DNA from: Eonycteris spelaea
Lineage: Eukaryota; Chordata; Mammalia; Chiroptera; Pteropodidae
Assembly (NCBI GenBank): GCA_003508835.1
Contig: PUFA01000316.1
Coordinates: forward strand, 1,240,001 to 1,304,000
Direction: 5' to 3'
Length of the DNA stretch: 64,000 nt
Below, one piece after another: positions 21,485-32,803 of this stretch (positions are counted from its first letter, which is position 1; each line of letters begins with the position of its first letter). A model generated the notes under the pieces. That model searched no databases, had not been told where the DNA came from, and saw only the letters and a program-made list of their open reading frames with translations. A program made the position numbers and the translations under genes.

Positions 21485-21722
21485 GGTTTTCAATTCTACA
21501 GATACTTGTGGAGCACCTGCTATCCAGGCACCTTACTAAGCTCTGAGGAGACAACAATAAGTAAACTAACCCCTAGCCAGCCAATGAGGAGCCTACAGTC
21601 TAAATTACATACAATTATACTCCAGTATAACAAAATGATCATGGAAGCATGGAAGGCTTTCTGGGAAAAGGGATACCTAAATTAAGGTGTGACAAATGAG
21701 TTAGCCATAAAGTGAGAAAAAA
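21485..21722 (-). repeat. L2 LINE 3' region
   Basis: Reverse L2: AGATACTTGTGGAGCACCTG, CTATCCAGGCACCTTACTAA, GCTCTGAGGAGACAACAATA, AGGAGCCTACAGTCTAAATT and GAAGGCTTTCTGGGAAAAGG. The open frame of 84 codons at 21431-21685 lies inside it and is accidental. Confidence 0.8.
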
Positions 21723-21754
21723 ATATATCAGGTAAAAAAATAATAATTATATAT

Positions 21755-21782
21755 TTACACACACACATATATATATATTATA
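21755..21782. repeat. (CA)n/(TA)n microsatellite
   Basis: ACACACACACA followed by TATATATATAT. It lies between the L2 and the L1 3' end. Confidence 0.85.
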
Positions 21783-21799
21783 TCACATTATTATTTCAC

Positions 21800-21968
21800 T
21801 GAGTATAGAGTTTCGGTTTTGCAGGATGAAAAAGTTCTGGATATTGGTTGCACAATGTAAATAGACTACTCAACTTATACCTAAAATGATTAGAAGGTAA
21901 ATTATATGCCATGCATATTTTACCAAAATTAAGAATAAAATATTTGTATTATTTTCACTATGTACAAT
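21800..21968 (+). mobile_element. Old L1 3' end
   Basis: Sense L1 3' UTR: AGAGTTTCGGTTTTGCAGG, ATGAAAAAGTTCTGGATATT, GGTTGCACAATGTAAATAG, ATACCTAAAATGATTAGAAG, then GGTAAATTATATGCC and CATATTTTACCAAAATTAAG. A 5'-truncated insertion. Confidence 0.75.
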
Positions 21969-22904
21969 GATTCAAATTCTAGTCCACCATTCCTGAAACT
22001 TTGGGCACTAAAATGTAACTTTTAAAATCAGCTTTTACGGCTTTTACATTACTTCCTGGTGGGATGTTCCAGTACCACTGCAGATCAACTCTTACAAGAG
22101 ACAACCCTAAGTAAAAGAAAGATTAATGTGAGTTTTCCCAACTTCATCCTCCCAGAGGGTTTACCCCACTTACTCCCCTAAGCTCCTCAGACCTGCCCAG
22201 ATCAACCAGGCTAACATGCAAACAAGAAAACTTTTCCTTCATCAGTATAAAAAATTTTTTTAATTATCTTAGGATAAGGAATCCATGCCTTGTAAGCTCA
22301 CCTATTCCAAGGAATAAGGGGTAGGGTTATAAATATTTAGTTAGTTAGTTGTTTGTTTTTTCCTTGGCTTTTTAAATTTTATTTAAAAAAAAAAAAAAGA
22401 AAAAAAGAAAGTTCCTTCTAAGCATCTCCAGTTTGGATTGACAAAGGGAAAATCGACAAAGCCAATTTGTAAATTCTTCTGAAGCCCTGGGAAACCTTGA
22501 CATAGCTGAAACAGTGAGGAAGGCAACCTGGGCCTAATGTGAGTGCCGGCCCTTTCCCACGCAGGGTGAAGGCATGTTCCCATTTCCCCAGAACAAGGGG
22601 CAGAATCTCCGGTATTCGGACATTCAGAAGTTGGAAAGACTCAAAGGAAAATGTGAGCAGCAGATGGAAGGGTTTTCCAAGTGCCATCTCACCTGGTCTC
22701 TCCTGTCCCCCTCCTTCCTCACCTTTCCCCACATATGCATTCCAGAAAACTGTGTTTCTCATAAGCCAATAAACAACCATCATAATCAGATGGATTCTGA
22801 GGGAGATCAAACTTGAAACAACAAGGCAAGCAACACTGAAAACCTATATAAGATTCTTCAATTCTATGGAATTCTTATCTCAGGAAAAAAAAATATATCA
22901 TACT
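21969..22904. other. Unique non-coding sequence
   Basis: Holds an A-rich tract (22385-22410) and a somewhat GC-richer part at 22500-22740. The 130-codon minus frame at 22418-22810 and overlapping plus frames show no recognisable domain. The TTTCCCACGCAG string near 22565 resembles an acceptor but has no exon support. Confidence 0.45.
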
Positions 22905-23612
22905 CAGTTGTCAGCTCAAGCAAGATCAAAGATCTTTCAAAGGCTTCTGGATAACAATCCAGCCACCTTAGCAGGGCAATGCAGGACCTTTCATGATCTG
23001 GTCCCTGTTTCATTTTTCTAACCAAACATATCACCACTCTCCTCTCACGCAGCGCTCCAGCCATACTAAACTATAGTATTTGCAGTTCCCTGAAACTACC
23101 ATATTAGTTACAGTTGAGCCACTATAAAACACGCAGCCCACGTCATTTTTGCTGCTTATATCTCATAAACCAGAACTAGTCCCAACACTAGGCTGGGAAA
23201 TGTAGTCTCGAGCTGAGTGTCCATGTGCGCAGCTAACACTTGAAAAGTTTAGTTCTAAAATGAAGGAAGGGAGTGCAGATATTGGGAGGTGATTAATAGT
23301 CTGCATTATTTCCCACCTCTGTGTCTACACGCCCCTTGCCTGGATAATTCTCCACATCCTTAGAACTTAGCTCCGACAGTGCCTTCTCTGGGACACAAAT
23401 CCTCGCTCTGCACCCTCGGAGCCTCTGTGCTTCTCCCTCTGCCCTAGCACTTACCCCTCTCTTAATGTAATTGTCTATTTATCAGCTTTCTTACCAGACC
23501 ATGGGTTCTGTACAGGGACCATGCCTTTCATTTTCACACTCACAGAACTCAGGCTAGTGCATGGTGCAGAGTGGGCACCCAACAACTGATTGCTCAATTA
23601 AGAAATGAAATA
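22905..23612 (+). repeat. L2 LINE, interrupted
   Basis: 22905-23105 matches the L2 part with AGGCTTCTGGATAACAATCC, ACCTTTCATGATCTGGTCCC, CTCACGCAGCGCTCCAGCC, ATACTAAACTATAGTATTTG and CAGTTCCCTGAAAC. From about 23290 the L2 resumes with CTCTGTGTCTACACGCC, CCTTGCCTGGATAATTCTCC, AGCTCCGACAGTGCC and the 3' end CAGACCATGGGTTCTGTACA, GGTGCAGAGTGGGCACCC, AACAACTGATTGCTCAAT. About 185 bases in between (23106-23289) are not recognised and may be a later insertion. Confidence 0.8.
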
Positions 23613-24059
23613 CAAGAAGAGCAGAAGTTATCTGGAAATTCTAACCAGACTTCTGTTCCAGTTATCTGGAAATTGTCAAATTATTTCTTAAAAGTAATCA
23701 TTTTGTGTTTTTTTCCTGTTTCAATATGGCCATGGCTTCTAGGTCTTGTTTATAATTCCACATTAATTCCAGTCCTTTTTACAAAGTAAAGATTTTTTTC
23801 AAGAACATTATTGAAATAATACAGGTAGCTAACTATGGGCATTAGATTAATCTGGAAGTGGGTTATTTGGAATTTGGAACAGATTTGCCATAAAAATATT
23901 TTATACATGGTACTTGGGCATCCAACCAGACCACAAAAGAACTATAACTCATAGTGAAACTAAACTCAGGTTTTTACAATTTTATAGGTCCTACCTCATG
24001 CAGAGTGAGGGCAATTCTTGAGAACTCAGAGCTCCAATTTTTCCCCCCACCCAACTTTA
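23613..24059. other. Unique non-coding sequence
   Basis: No recognised family. A local duplication of TTATCTGGAAATT occurs at 23629 and 23661. Confidence 0.5.
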
Positions 24060-25010
24060 TCCTTCAAAGTGAATGAATTTGGGCGTATCTTAATTTAGGC
24101 TCTCGGAAGCAGGCTGAGAGACGATTTTCGTGCAAGTGGTGTATTTGGGAGATGCAGGGAACACAGGTAGAGAAGTGGAAAGTGATACAGGGAAAAAAAC
24201 AGCCGACATAAGGTATGCTCTTAAACCAAATACCATGGAGAGCAACTACCTGAAGTTTAATCCTACAGGGAAACTGGAAATGGGGTAAAATGCCTGCTTC
24301 TGAATAATCCACCCAAGAGGCAAAGGAATTGAGTATTTATATATCAACTCCTGAGAGTCATTACTAGAGGGCTGGGGCATTAGGGACACATGTTGGTTCC
24401 CTAATTCTTCATCCTTGGTTCCAGAAAAACAAAATCCTCAGGCACAGAAATACAGCTAACTGGCAGTAGAAGTCATTGGGCATACACTACAGGGTCTGAA
24501 GAAAATACCAAAAACTGTAAAGTAGGACAAAGGAAATCGCGTCCTTATTGTACAGTTATGACCTTGAAGACAAAGAGAAGTGTTCCCACCCACCCATCCC
24601 CCAAACAAAAATCTCTCAAAACTAAACTGAGAAATCTGAAGGTCTATCCCCAGGCTGGTCCACCAGCCTGCTTGACATTTGCTCTCTGTCTGAGTCCAGA
24701 CCTCTTCTGGACCCGCCCTGCTCTCAAGCGGGGCTGAGGTAAGGAAATTGGCCTTTATAATTAGGAACACAAGCCTACAGTAAGAGTAAACTTTGGTTTA
24801 AAATAACAGCTAACTGGCCAATGAAAGTCAAGTTCCTCCCTTATTCTTTATAAAAGTAGTTTCATTTCTGTGCTTCCCAGGTGGCAGTTGACACCCTCCA
24901 GAAAGCTGAGATGCCAACTAATTAAGGGGTCCAGGCATTAGGGGATCACTTACCTCTCGTCCTTTCTCAACAATAGTAAAATCAATCTTTGCTGTTCAAA
25001 TTGAGATCTC
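24060..25010. mobile_element. Unresolved LTR-like repeat candidate
   Basis: This stretch has a repeat-like look rather than unique sequence: TGCAAGTGGTGTATTTGGGA, TAAACCAAATACCATGGAG, GCATTAGGGACACATGTTGG, then a promoter-like CTTTATAAAAG at about 24848 and a CAACAATAGTAAAATC segment near 24968 that could be a worn polyadenylation region. Two phrases recur: ACAGCTAACTGG (24451, 24806) and GCATTAGGG (24378, 24936). I cannot fix the ends or assign a family. A chain of small palindromes lies at 24651-24712. Confidence 0.3.
24651..24712. other. Two consecutive short palindromes
   Basis: CAGGCTGGT (24651-24659) and ACCAGCCTG (24662-24670) form a perfect 9-bp inverted repeat with a 2-base centre. 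GTCCAGA (24694-24700) and TCTGGAC (24706-24712) form a second with a 5-base centre. Confidence 0.8.
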
Positions 25011-25857
25011 CTATTACATTGGAGTGTAGTGTTCAAAGCCACAGAGGGGAAAACGCCAATGTTTGTAGAGCAGAGGAAATTCTATAGTTGGGCGAATTGT
25101 AACTAGGAAGGCATGGGGGTGGCGGGCAGATCTCCACCTTGGGTAATTCAAGCCTCCCACAGTGCCTCAGAAGAAGAGAGCCTAGTCTGGTTTTCGCATG
25201 CCATCTGCCCTGCCTTGGCCCTTGGCTGTTGTTCCTTTTCTCTGTTTCACCAACAGAGGACAGGACAACTTGTCCTAACAATAAACAAGCCAACAACTCA
25301 AAAGGCTTTTTATTTCTAAACTACTAACCTCACTGTAAATTGAACTATAGAACTACCAAGCAAAGACAGTTTTTCAGACTTGAAGAAAACTACTTGGGGG
25401 GTCAGAGGAGGGGGGAATCACCATTGGAAAAGTCACATAAGCTGGGAAGTGCTCGGGAAGTGCAACCTGGATCAAAGGAAGCTCCCTCCCCAGCATAAAC
25501 CCAGGGCTGTATTCTGAACTAGAGCGGAAAACTTACAATAGAAGTAATAATTGGGTACTGAAATTCATATAACACTGGTGGCAACACGAGAGTTTCCCAT
25601 TAAATGAAACCTCAAATATGTGTTATATAATAGAATTACCTTACAACAGTTTTTGAACTATCTTAGACTCATTTTTTCTTAAAGAGTCATTTAATGCATC
25701 CAAAAGAAAAAGCAAGTTTTCTGTGTTATAAAATAAGTAGACATATGGTTTTCCCATCACACGCACAACACCTGCTTTTTGTATATATTCTTCCTATATA
25801 TCACTTTTACATTCTCACACTATGTAGCTTTTTACTGACCCAATGCCATTATGGTTT
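25011..25857. other. Unique non-coding sequence
   Basis: No family or gene is recognised. Overlapping short frames at 25033-25327 on both strands carry no domain. Confidence 0.5.
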
Positions 25858-26455
25858 TAAAAACTGTATTAAACTACATATCATAAAATTCACCATTTTT
25901 AAGTGTACACTTGAATGACTTTTTTAGTAAGTGCCAAGTTGTGCAGCCATCGTAATCCAGTTTTAGAACACTTCCATCACTCCAGCGGGATCCCCCAGGC
26001 GCGTCCGCAGTTACTTCTCATTCCCACCCCCAGGCATCGGCAACCAAGATTCTACTTTCTGCCTCCAAAGGCTTGTCTTTTCTGGATATTTTATGTAAAG
26101 GGAATCACGTAAAATGTGGTCTTTTGTTCATGACTTCTTTTACTCAGCATAATTTTTTTGAGGTGCATTCATGTTGCAGCCTGTATCAGCACATCATTTC
26201 TTTTCGTTGCTGAGTAGTATTCTATTGTACAGATATGCCATATTTTGTTTAATCCATTCACCAACTGATAAATATTTGGGTTGTGTCTATTTTTGAGCTA
26301 TTATGAATAATACTGCTATAAACATTCACATGCAAGTCTTTATTAATAATGCCGTTCTGAATATTTGTATTCAGTACTTTATAAATAATACTGTGTTGGA
26401 CATCTGCATGCACATCTTCATGTGGTCATATGTTTTCATTTCCCCTCAACTCATT
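25858..26455 (-). mobile_element. Old L1 3' end
   Basis: Reverse-oriented L1 3' region. TAAAATTCACCATTTTTAAG and TGTACACTTGAATGAC start the 3' UTR. CTTTTGTTCATGACTTC, TTTTACTCAGCATAA, GTGCATTCATGTTGC, TGCTGAGTAGTATTCTATTG, TTTAATCCATTCACCAACTG and GCTATTATGAATAATACTGC continue into the ORF2 C-terminal coding end. It is truncated on the 5' side. Confidence 0.85.
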
Positions 26456-26569
26456 TTAAAGCAGAGAAAACAAAGAACTCAACATATAGTCGAGAGAAAA
26501 AGAACCTTCTAGTTTAGACTTAGCAAGAGTTTACTTCTCAACAGCTTGAGGAATATGCTGCACTTTATG

Positions 26570-27210
26570 AAAAAAAATTTTTTTAATATAAAATAACATG
26601 TACATGGGAGAAAATTTGTGAAGTAAAGAAATATAGCAGCTATCAACTCACCATTCAGACATGATCACTACCAACATTTTAACGACTTTTCATCCAGTCT
26701 TACTCTTATACATATATATTGTCACATGGTTTATCTCATACTATAATTAAAACTCTTCATAGGCACATTTTTAATGGCTGCGTATATTCCATCATATGTG
26801 ATATACCATCATTTATTTAACCATTTTCCCATTTCTGGACATTTAGGTTCATTTATTCAGTAAATACTTACTGAATGCCTAGTATATGCCAGAAATTGTA
26901 CTATGCACTAATGATGTAACCGTGAGCACAAATGAGGAACTTACGAGTCGAACGCATCACTATCACAAGCAATATGATTAAGGTCCTCAAACATAAACCT
27001 ATATTCTCATTTAATATTAATTCCTTATGACAGAAACTTAAAAGCTTAATTAGAGAGTCAAAGGACATTAATATTTTTAAGATTTTTAGAAAATGTTGAC
27101 AAGTTTCTTCCCAGAAAAGTCTACAAATTTGCATTCCTATTGGCAGTATGTAAGAGTAGCCATCTCACCATTTCTTTATCAGTGCTGCATTTTTAACAAA
27201 GCATCTAGCC
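26570..27210 (-). mobile_element. Very old L1 3' region
   Basis: TTTATCTCATACTATAATTA, GGCTGCGTATATTCCATC, TTTATTTAACCATTTTCCC and ATTTCTGGACATTTAGG resemble the reverse L1 ORF2 end. After an L2-like insertion at 26846-26950 the pattern seems to go on with AAGTCTACAAATTTGCATTC, CTATTGGCAGTATGTAAGAG and CATCTCACCATTTC. The copy is strongly diverged. Confidence 0.55.
26846..26950 (-). repeat. L2 LINE 3' fragment inside old L1
   Basis: TTATTCAGTAAATACTTACT, GAATGCCTAGTATATGCC, AGAAATTGTACTATGCAC and GAGGAACTTACGAGTCG are the reverse L2 3' end, with L1-like text on both sides. Confidence 0.65.
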
Positions 27211-28206
27211 ACTTTAAAATCTTTTTTGGAAACACACTGAAATGTTTCCATATTAATAAAAAATCAACTCTCCTATCTCCTATTTTCAAATTTTTACTTA
27301 TTCATTACTACAAAGTCATGTTCATACCCTAAAGCCAATAATACAGCTAAAAAAAATTTGATGACTAACAAATCTTATATAATAGATAGATGTCTTCCCA
27401 AATCCTTGTCCATGTAATAATTTATTTTCTTAATAAAGATGTTTTTTTTTGGGGGGGGGAAATACCACTTTTATTTTATACCTCTAGCATGCTAAATAAT
27501 TTATGTAATTTCCAAAATGTGCTGGTAGTTCAGATTAGGGTATTTGGAAGACACCCTAAGATTGGAATTTAGAGGCAAGCTCTAGACAATACCCAAGCAG
27601 CTGGGTGAGCATTCTAAATGATTGTATAAGGTATCAGAATTGTTCAGATATGACAATATACAAAGCAGCAAAGGCAATTTTTCGCTTCGGCTACATAGTG
27701 ATTTCTCTGATATCCTAATTGAGCTTTCTTAGGATACTTCAGAAATGCCTATAGCTTTAATTTATGGTCCCAACAGACCTCCAGAACTCTTTATTCAAAC
27801 AATAACCAACATATAGGGAACAAAGAAAGAAATAACTAACAACCATTTAATTCAAATCTAAGTCAAATAAATTTACAGACAGAAGAAACAACATGATTCA
27901 TTCTATGTCGACATTTTTTTTTTTTAAAAAGGAATAGTATACTCCCTTAAACAGTTATAGAGTCACAGGTTCAAGTTGAAAAAAAAAAAAAAACACCTTA
28001 CAAATCTCTGGTGCAATCCTCTCTTATTTTACAAATAAAATCCATGAAAATGAGATGAAATTACCTGTCTGTGGTCCCACAGCAATACATGGAGAAGACA
28101 GAGCTTCAAGGACTTTTGCTCCAAAATCATATTTAGTCACCATACAACAATTTGGGCTTCTCAGTAAGCTCTTAAAATGATTCTACTTCTAAAGGCAATG
28201 GTAAAT
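27211..28206. other. Unique or weakly repetitive sequence
   Basis: Contains an abrupt T9-G9 junction (27442-27459) and an A15 run (27979-27993). From 27975 to 28125 the text CAAATCTCTGGTGCAATCC, TTATTTTACAAATAAAATCC, AATTACCTGTCTGTGGTCCC suggests a worn MIR3-type SINE with the '..ttttacagatgaggaaactgag..' module. Nothing else is recognised. Confidence 0.4.
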
Positions 28207-28400
28207 AACAGTGGCTATTATTTGCTTTATTAAATGCATTCACAGTGCCTGAATGTTTGCCTACATTTTCTCACTTAATCTTTACATCCTCACTATGCCG
28301 TGTGACAAATGATGGAAATGAACTACAAAGCAATTATGTGATTTGCTAAAAGTCACAGTTAGGAAGCAATATATATAAGGACTGGGGTCTAGACTGTGCT
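28207..28400 (-). repeat. MIR SINE
   Basis: Reverse MIR: AGTGGCTATTATTTGC, GTGCCTGAATGTTTGCCTAC, TTTTCTCACTTAATCTTTAC, CAATTATGTGATTTGC, AAAAGTCACAGTTAGGAAGC and GACTGGGGTCTAGACTGTGC. It ends against a MER5 copy. Confidence 0.7.
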
Positions 28401-28401
28401 A

Positions 28402-28532
28402 TTCAAAGCATGGCCCATAGACTGACCTATCAGAAAAGCAGAATTTCAGGCCATGCCCCAGACTCATGATCACAGTCTGCCCTTTAAAAGATCCTCCAGT
28501 GATTTACATGCACATAAAAATTTGAGGAGCAA
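28402..28532. mobile_element. MER5-type hAT MITE
   Basis: AAAGCATGGCCCATAGACTG, AAAAGCAGAATTTCAGGCC, ATGCCCCAGACTCATGATC, AAAAGATCCTCCAGTGATTT, ACATGCACATAAAAATTTGA and GGAGCAATGG give the MER5A/B order with an internal contraction. Confidence 0.7.
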
Positions 28533-29764
28533 TGGTAAAATTCAAAGTCCACTTCCTTAACCATTTCACAATACTGCCTCAAACGTCTGAAAAAGTCAAG
28601 GAGACTCTTATAAATAGTAGTATAGACATCACATAACCAAGAATTAAAGACAACCCACCACTTTAAGAACTTTCGATAATCAGCATTCAAATCTAAAAGG
28701 AAACTGCAAAGGACTGATATTTAAAAACTGCAGAACGGGCGATGTTGAGGACCATCACATGGTATATGTCCATCAGTTTCAACAAAATTTTAATCTACAA
28801 AATAAACAAAACTTTAATCTACAAAGGCATAGATATTCTGATACTGTTATTTATGGTAGTCCCACAAATATGTGAAAACCAGGAAAACATGATGAGTTCA
28901 TGGGGAAACCTCAAACTCTGTTTTCTATCTTGGTTTCCTCCCTCTATACTGGAGGAAGGAGAAGTGTGACTCCCGTCTGAAAAAGAATTGACAAATTATA
29001 AAGTGTTACTTCTGAGAAAAGTTATCACAAATATAATACATTGAGATGATGTCCTCATGAGGTAAGAAAAACTAAAACATTTAAAAACTGATAGCAAATT
29101 GAATCCAAAAGTCCCAACCACTGCCCGTAGGAACACACCCTCATCAGTCTTGCTTAATTCTTCCAGAAAACAACTTGAAATTTTTGAATCTATAAACAAT
29201 ACATGGAATCTGTACAGTACAGAATAAATAATAAGCAAAAATTATTTACCAGAACTTACAGTTAAAAAGCTATGGGGGTGGGGGGAGGGATAAACAGCGC
29301 AATTAGTGTTACAAAGTTACATTAACACAGAAATAATTTCACTGGTGGGTCACAGGATTCACATGCATATTTTATCAAACCGTAAGAAATAATTTTTCAA
29401 TCTGACCCTGATCCTTCTGTGTACTTTGAAAGTCTGCAAATCAGCAGTATAGCCTATAAGTTTAAAGAAATTTAGAAAGAATTGTGAAGTTAAAAGGTAC
29501 GTTTGATGTTTGTTCTTTTTCTCCCATCACAAGGACATTTGATACAACTGAAGAAAAGTGGAAAATGTTAATGCCCAAGAAATTTCCATAGCAGGCATAT
29601 TCATTTAACCCTTTGTGACTACTACCTATCATAGGCCAAAGGTTAACACGACACCTCGGAGTTCTAATAAGCTCCCAGGCCCCGTAAACCACCCCCCCCT
29701 TTTTTAATAACTCTCTCATTACTGTTACTGAGCCTCATTCCCACCTATTGCCACGATCAGCCCC
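28533..29764. other. Unique non-coding sequence
   Basis: Holds a 24-bp tandem duplication at 28781-28825 (core TTTAATCTACAAA, 20 of 21 compared bases equal) and a C8T6 tract at 29692-29705. No family or gene is recognised. Confidence 0.5.
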
Positions 29765-30050
29765 TAACTTTTCTTCCTGCCTGTTGCCCCTCATTTTACA
29801 CAGTGGTTCAGGCTGAATCTTCTGAAGCACAGCTCAGATCACAGCACTCTCTGCTCGAAACCTTCAGTGGTTCCCCTTTAACTGCAAAAGAAAATTCACA
29901 ATCTGACTCTCAGGGCCTTTTATAACATGGCCCCAATTACCTTGCCAATTTATTCCCCGCACTTTCCTCCACGCCAGACCTAATCTCAGGTCAAACGGAA
30001 CTCCTTGCAGTTTCCCACCTCACAACTTTTCACGTCCTTAACTTTGCTTA
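29765..30050 (+). repeat. L2 LINE, left part
   Basis: Sense L2: CAGATCACAGCACTCTCTGC, TCGAAACCTTCAGTGGTTCC, CCTTTAACTGC, ATCTGACTCTCAGGGCC, TTTTATAACATGGCCCCAAT and CTTGCAGTTTCCCACCTC. It is interrupted by a MIR and continues at 30306. Confidence 0.8.
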
Positions 30051-30054
30051 TAGC

Positions 30055-30305
30055 AAGGTTATAATAAGAGGAATGCCTGATTTTGAATTGAGACCGACCC
30101 CTTACTAGCTGCGTGGCTTCAGGCGAGTCATTGAACCTCTCTATGCCTCAAATTCCCCATATGTAAAATGGTGACAGTCACCAGATCACAGGGATGTTAT
30201 GAGGAACATTCAAGTTGATAAAGCATATGCCATATATTTAAAACAGTAACTGGCACATATTAAATATCACATAAGGTTAGTTATCGTTATTATAACTATT
30301 ATTAT
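30055..30305 (+). repeat. MIR SINE nested in L2
   Basis: A well preserved sense MIR: AATGCCTGATTTTGAATTG, TTACTAGCTGCGTGGCTTC, AGGCGAGTCATTGAACCTC, TCTATGCCTCAAATTCCCC, ATATGTAAAATGGTGACAG, GGGATGTTATGAGGAACATT, CAGTAACTGGCACATATTAA. L2 flanks it on both sides in one orientation, so the MIR inserted into the L2. Confidence 0.9.
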
Positions 30306-30620
30306 TTTCCTCCTAAAATCTTAAATGTTTACCATCACTCTCCCCATTCTCCAACATGAATGCTTTTCTCTCCCCAACTCTGTGTTCAAACCTACCCTTC
30401 CAGGTCCAGCTCAAAGGAGATCTTGTCCATGAATTCATCTCAACCTCGCTTAAGGAATGCTTGACATTTACTAGGCTATAAAAACATGTGTTGAAAGAAT
30501 GAGATTCAGCACTGACCATCCCGTATTGTAAATGCCCAATTGCAAGTGTGTCCTCCACCGATCTTTAAACTACAGCTATGATCCCAACACTGACCTAATG
30601 CCTAGTCCTAATAAATAAAC
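30306..30620 (+). repeat. L2 LINE, right part
   Basis: CTGTGTTCAAACCTACCC, TTCCAGGTCCAGCTCAAAGG and AGATCTTGTCCATGAATTC are the next L2 landmarks after the point where 29765-30050 broke off. The end is worn. Confidence 0.7.
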
Positions 30621-31754
30621 AAAAGTTGAACTCTTCCAGCATCTTATTTGCCCTTACTGTATGTTAAATTTCCCTTATTATATGAATTATGGTATATTGT
30701 GTATATATAATATTAACATATTATAATACTCAGGGTAATATGCATATCCCGGCAACCACCATATATTCATATATACTAGGTGCTTATTTTTTTCAAAAAG
30801 GAGAGAAAGGAAAAAAGGAAGAGGGGAGAGATGTAGAAGGGAGGAAGAAAGGAAGGAAGGGAGGGAAGAACAGGAGGATGTGAAGAGGGAATATGTCAAA
30901 CAGTGCTAATGTGTTGCATAAAAATTTTTCCTTTTGCTGATTCCCACTGTCAGAATGCTTTATTCAGACTATGCCATAAAAATTAACAGTGTTATGGAAG
31001 ATTTCTCCAGATTCCAAAAGCATATGCTAGCCACATTGGCAAGAATGTATTTTACAAACTCTTCTACCCCTATCTAATATCGTCTTATAAAAAGAAAAAA
31101 AATGGGGAGGGAGAGTATGTCCCACCAAGCAGCAGAACTGTCAGAATTTTTTCTGTTCCTTTTCCCTACGGATAATACTTATGGTTTGTGTCAGTCCTGT
31201 GGCTCAAGGTTAGGGCAGGGGTTTTCCCCTTTCCCCACCACACTGTGAAATTCAAGCATCCTGCTCACTCTTTCCTCTGGAATGCTTCTGGGTGTCAACT
31301 AGGCAAGATTGTTCTGGAGTCTCAGAAACTCAGTAAAGACAGTGCTGACTAACAAGGAGAAAAGCATGGGGAGGTAGGCTCCACAGCTTTACTCTGCCAG
31401 GATCTCTCTCACAGGCTTGGATGACCATTCTGGTCATATCACCAAGTTAGAAGGCAGAGGCTAAGAATATACCCAAGAGCTTTCAAGCAGAGTTCTCATA
31501 TCAGCCTCCTCGGGGACGCCAAAATAGTTGGTTGTGTCTGATGTAGCCATGAAGATGTTAAGGAAGGCAAGAAAGGAATGCATTGTTTGTTTAAGCATGA
31601 GTACCTGACCTGTGGCCAAGGCATTGTAAGGATAAGAGGTAGAAAAATTCAGGAAAATGTTCGCAATGAAAATTGCCAGATGAAAAATACTATAATGGAA
31701 CACACATAGAATACGAAGCCAAGCTGACAGGAACAAAAACATAGTTCTCCTCTT
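30621..31754. other. Unique sequence with a GA-rich tract
   Basis: 30798-30885 is a purine-rich low-complexity run (GGAGAGAAAGG, GGAGGAAGAAAGGAAGGAAGG). No gene is recognised. The 99-codon minus frame at 31461-31760 (hydrophobic, with RTMFLFLSAWLRILCVFHYS) has a leader-like start but no other support. Confidence 0.45.
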
Positions 31755-31892
31755 GCTCACTATATGACCTCTGGCTTTTTACCTAAACTCTGTGAGCCTC
31801 TGTCGGTTATAATGATTTAATAAAATAATATTTTATTTAGTAAACACTATACCTAGAATGTAGTAAACACTCAAAAAATGATAGCTCTCGAT
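31755..31892 (+). repeat. MIR SINE fragment
   Basis: CACTATATGACCTCTGGC, TAAACTCTGTGAGCCTCTG, TAGTAAACACTATACCTAG and GTAGTAAACACTCAAAAAAT fit the second half of MIR in sense with an A/T-rich insertion in the middle. Confidence 0.6.
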
Positions 31893-32803
31893 GAGATCAA
31901 TGTGAAACAATGATTCTTGAAAGACGGCTGTCCATAAATCATGAAATATGTCCTTGCTCATGAGGATTTGCTGTTTATTTATTTTGTCCAGTTTTTAAAT
32001 AGGATATTTTGACACTGATCAAGGATTTAATCAAGTGAATTAATATAAACATAAAAAATTTCTAAACCACAGAACATAATACACAAATTCAAATAAAATT
32101 TGATACTTCAATGGGTATTTCCAAAGACTGTGCATGTGTATATTTGTGGAAAAATTAATTTTTTAATAAAGTGATCTCTGAAATTATTTTCTTATTACTG
32201 ACTCATTGTTCTGTATTACAAATGATAAGAAGTAGGGGAAATAATATGCTGGCCTTAAAATATTTTTTATCTAAAATGCTGATTACTGAAATCTAACGCT
32301 GAACAACGATGATTCCAGTTGCTTCTTCACAGTTCACGTTTCTCATGCAGCAGCAACCTGAGCATCTTTAGTCTACTATGTATTTTCCTTCCTGAATCAT
32401 AGAATTTCCAATAATCCCCAACTTTACACACTCTGCTTCTATCTTTGTGGTTTTGTTCTCTTTTTTTGCCTAATAAGGCTGCACAATACTTCATTTCTCA
32501 CATTTTAATACATGGGACTTTAATTTTCAGGATGGAGAATACATAAAATAATTTATCTTCTTTATTCAACTTAGAGTATTGCATGATGTGTTTACTTAAA
32601 AAACTACTCATACTGTGTGTAACATCCAAATATTTTCTATAAAGTCCCTTATTAAATTATAAAATTTTCCTTATACAGCCAGGACCATCATAAAATGTAT
32701 TTGTGAAGTGTGAATGGAAGAACATTTCCTATATCTAGTCAGTGGCATTCTCAATTTCTGCCAGGCTTATTTAAAAAATAAATAAATAATTTTCTGCATT
32801 AAA

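Noticed and set aside
22530..22580. Splice-acceptor-like TTTCCCACGCAG
   Set aside because: Short pyrimidine tract with CAG is frequent; no donor or conserved exon accompanies it.
22418..22810. 130-codon minus-strand frame
   Set aside because: No domain, overlaps equally long plus frames, and begins and ends in unique non-coding sequence.
31461..31760. 99-codon minus frame with a hydrophobic start
   Set aside because: Leader-like residues alone are not evidence; no other motif or context.
32470..32700. Possible very old L1 end
   Set aside because: Only one or two short phrases fit; the remaining text does not follow L1 order.
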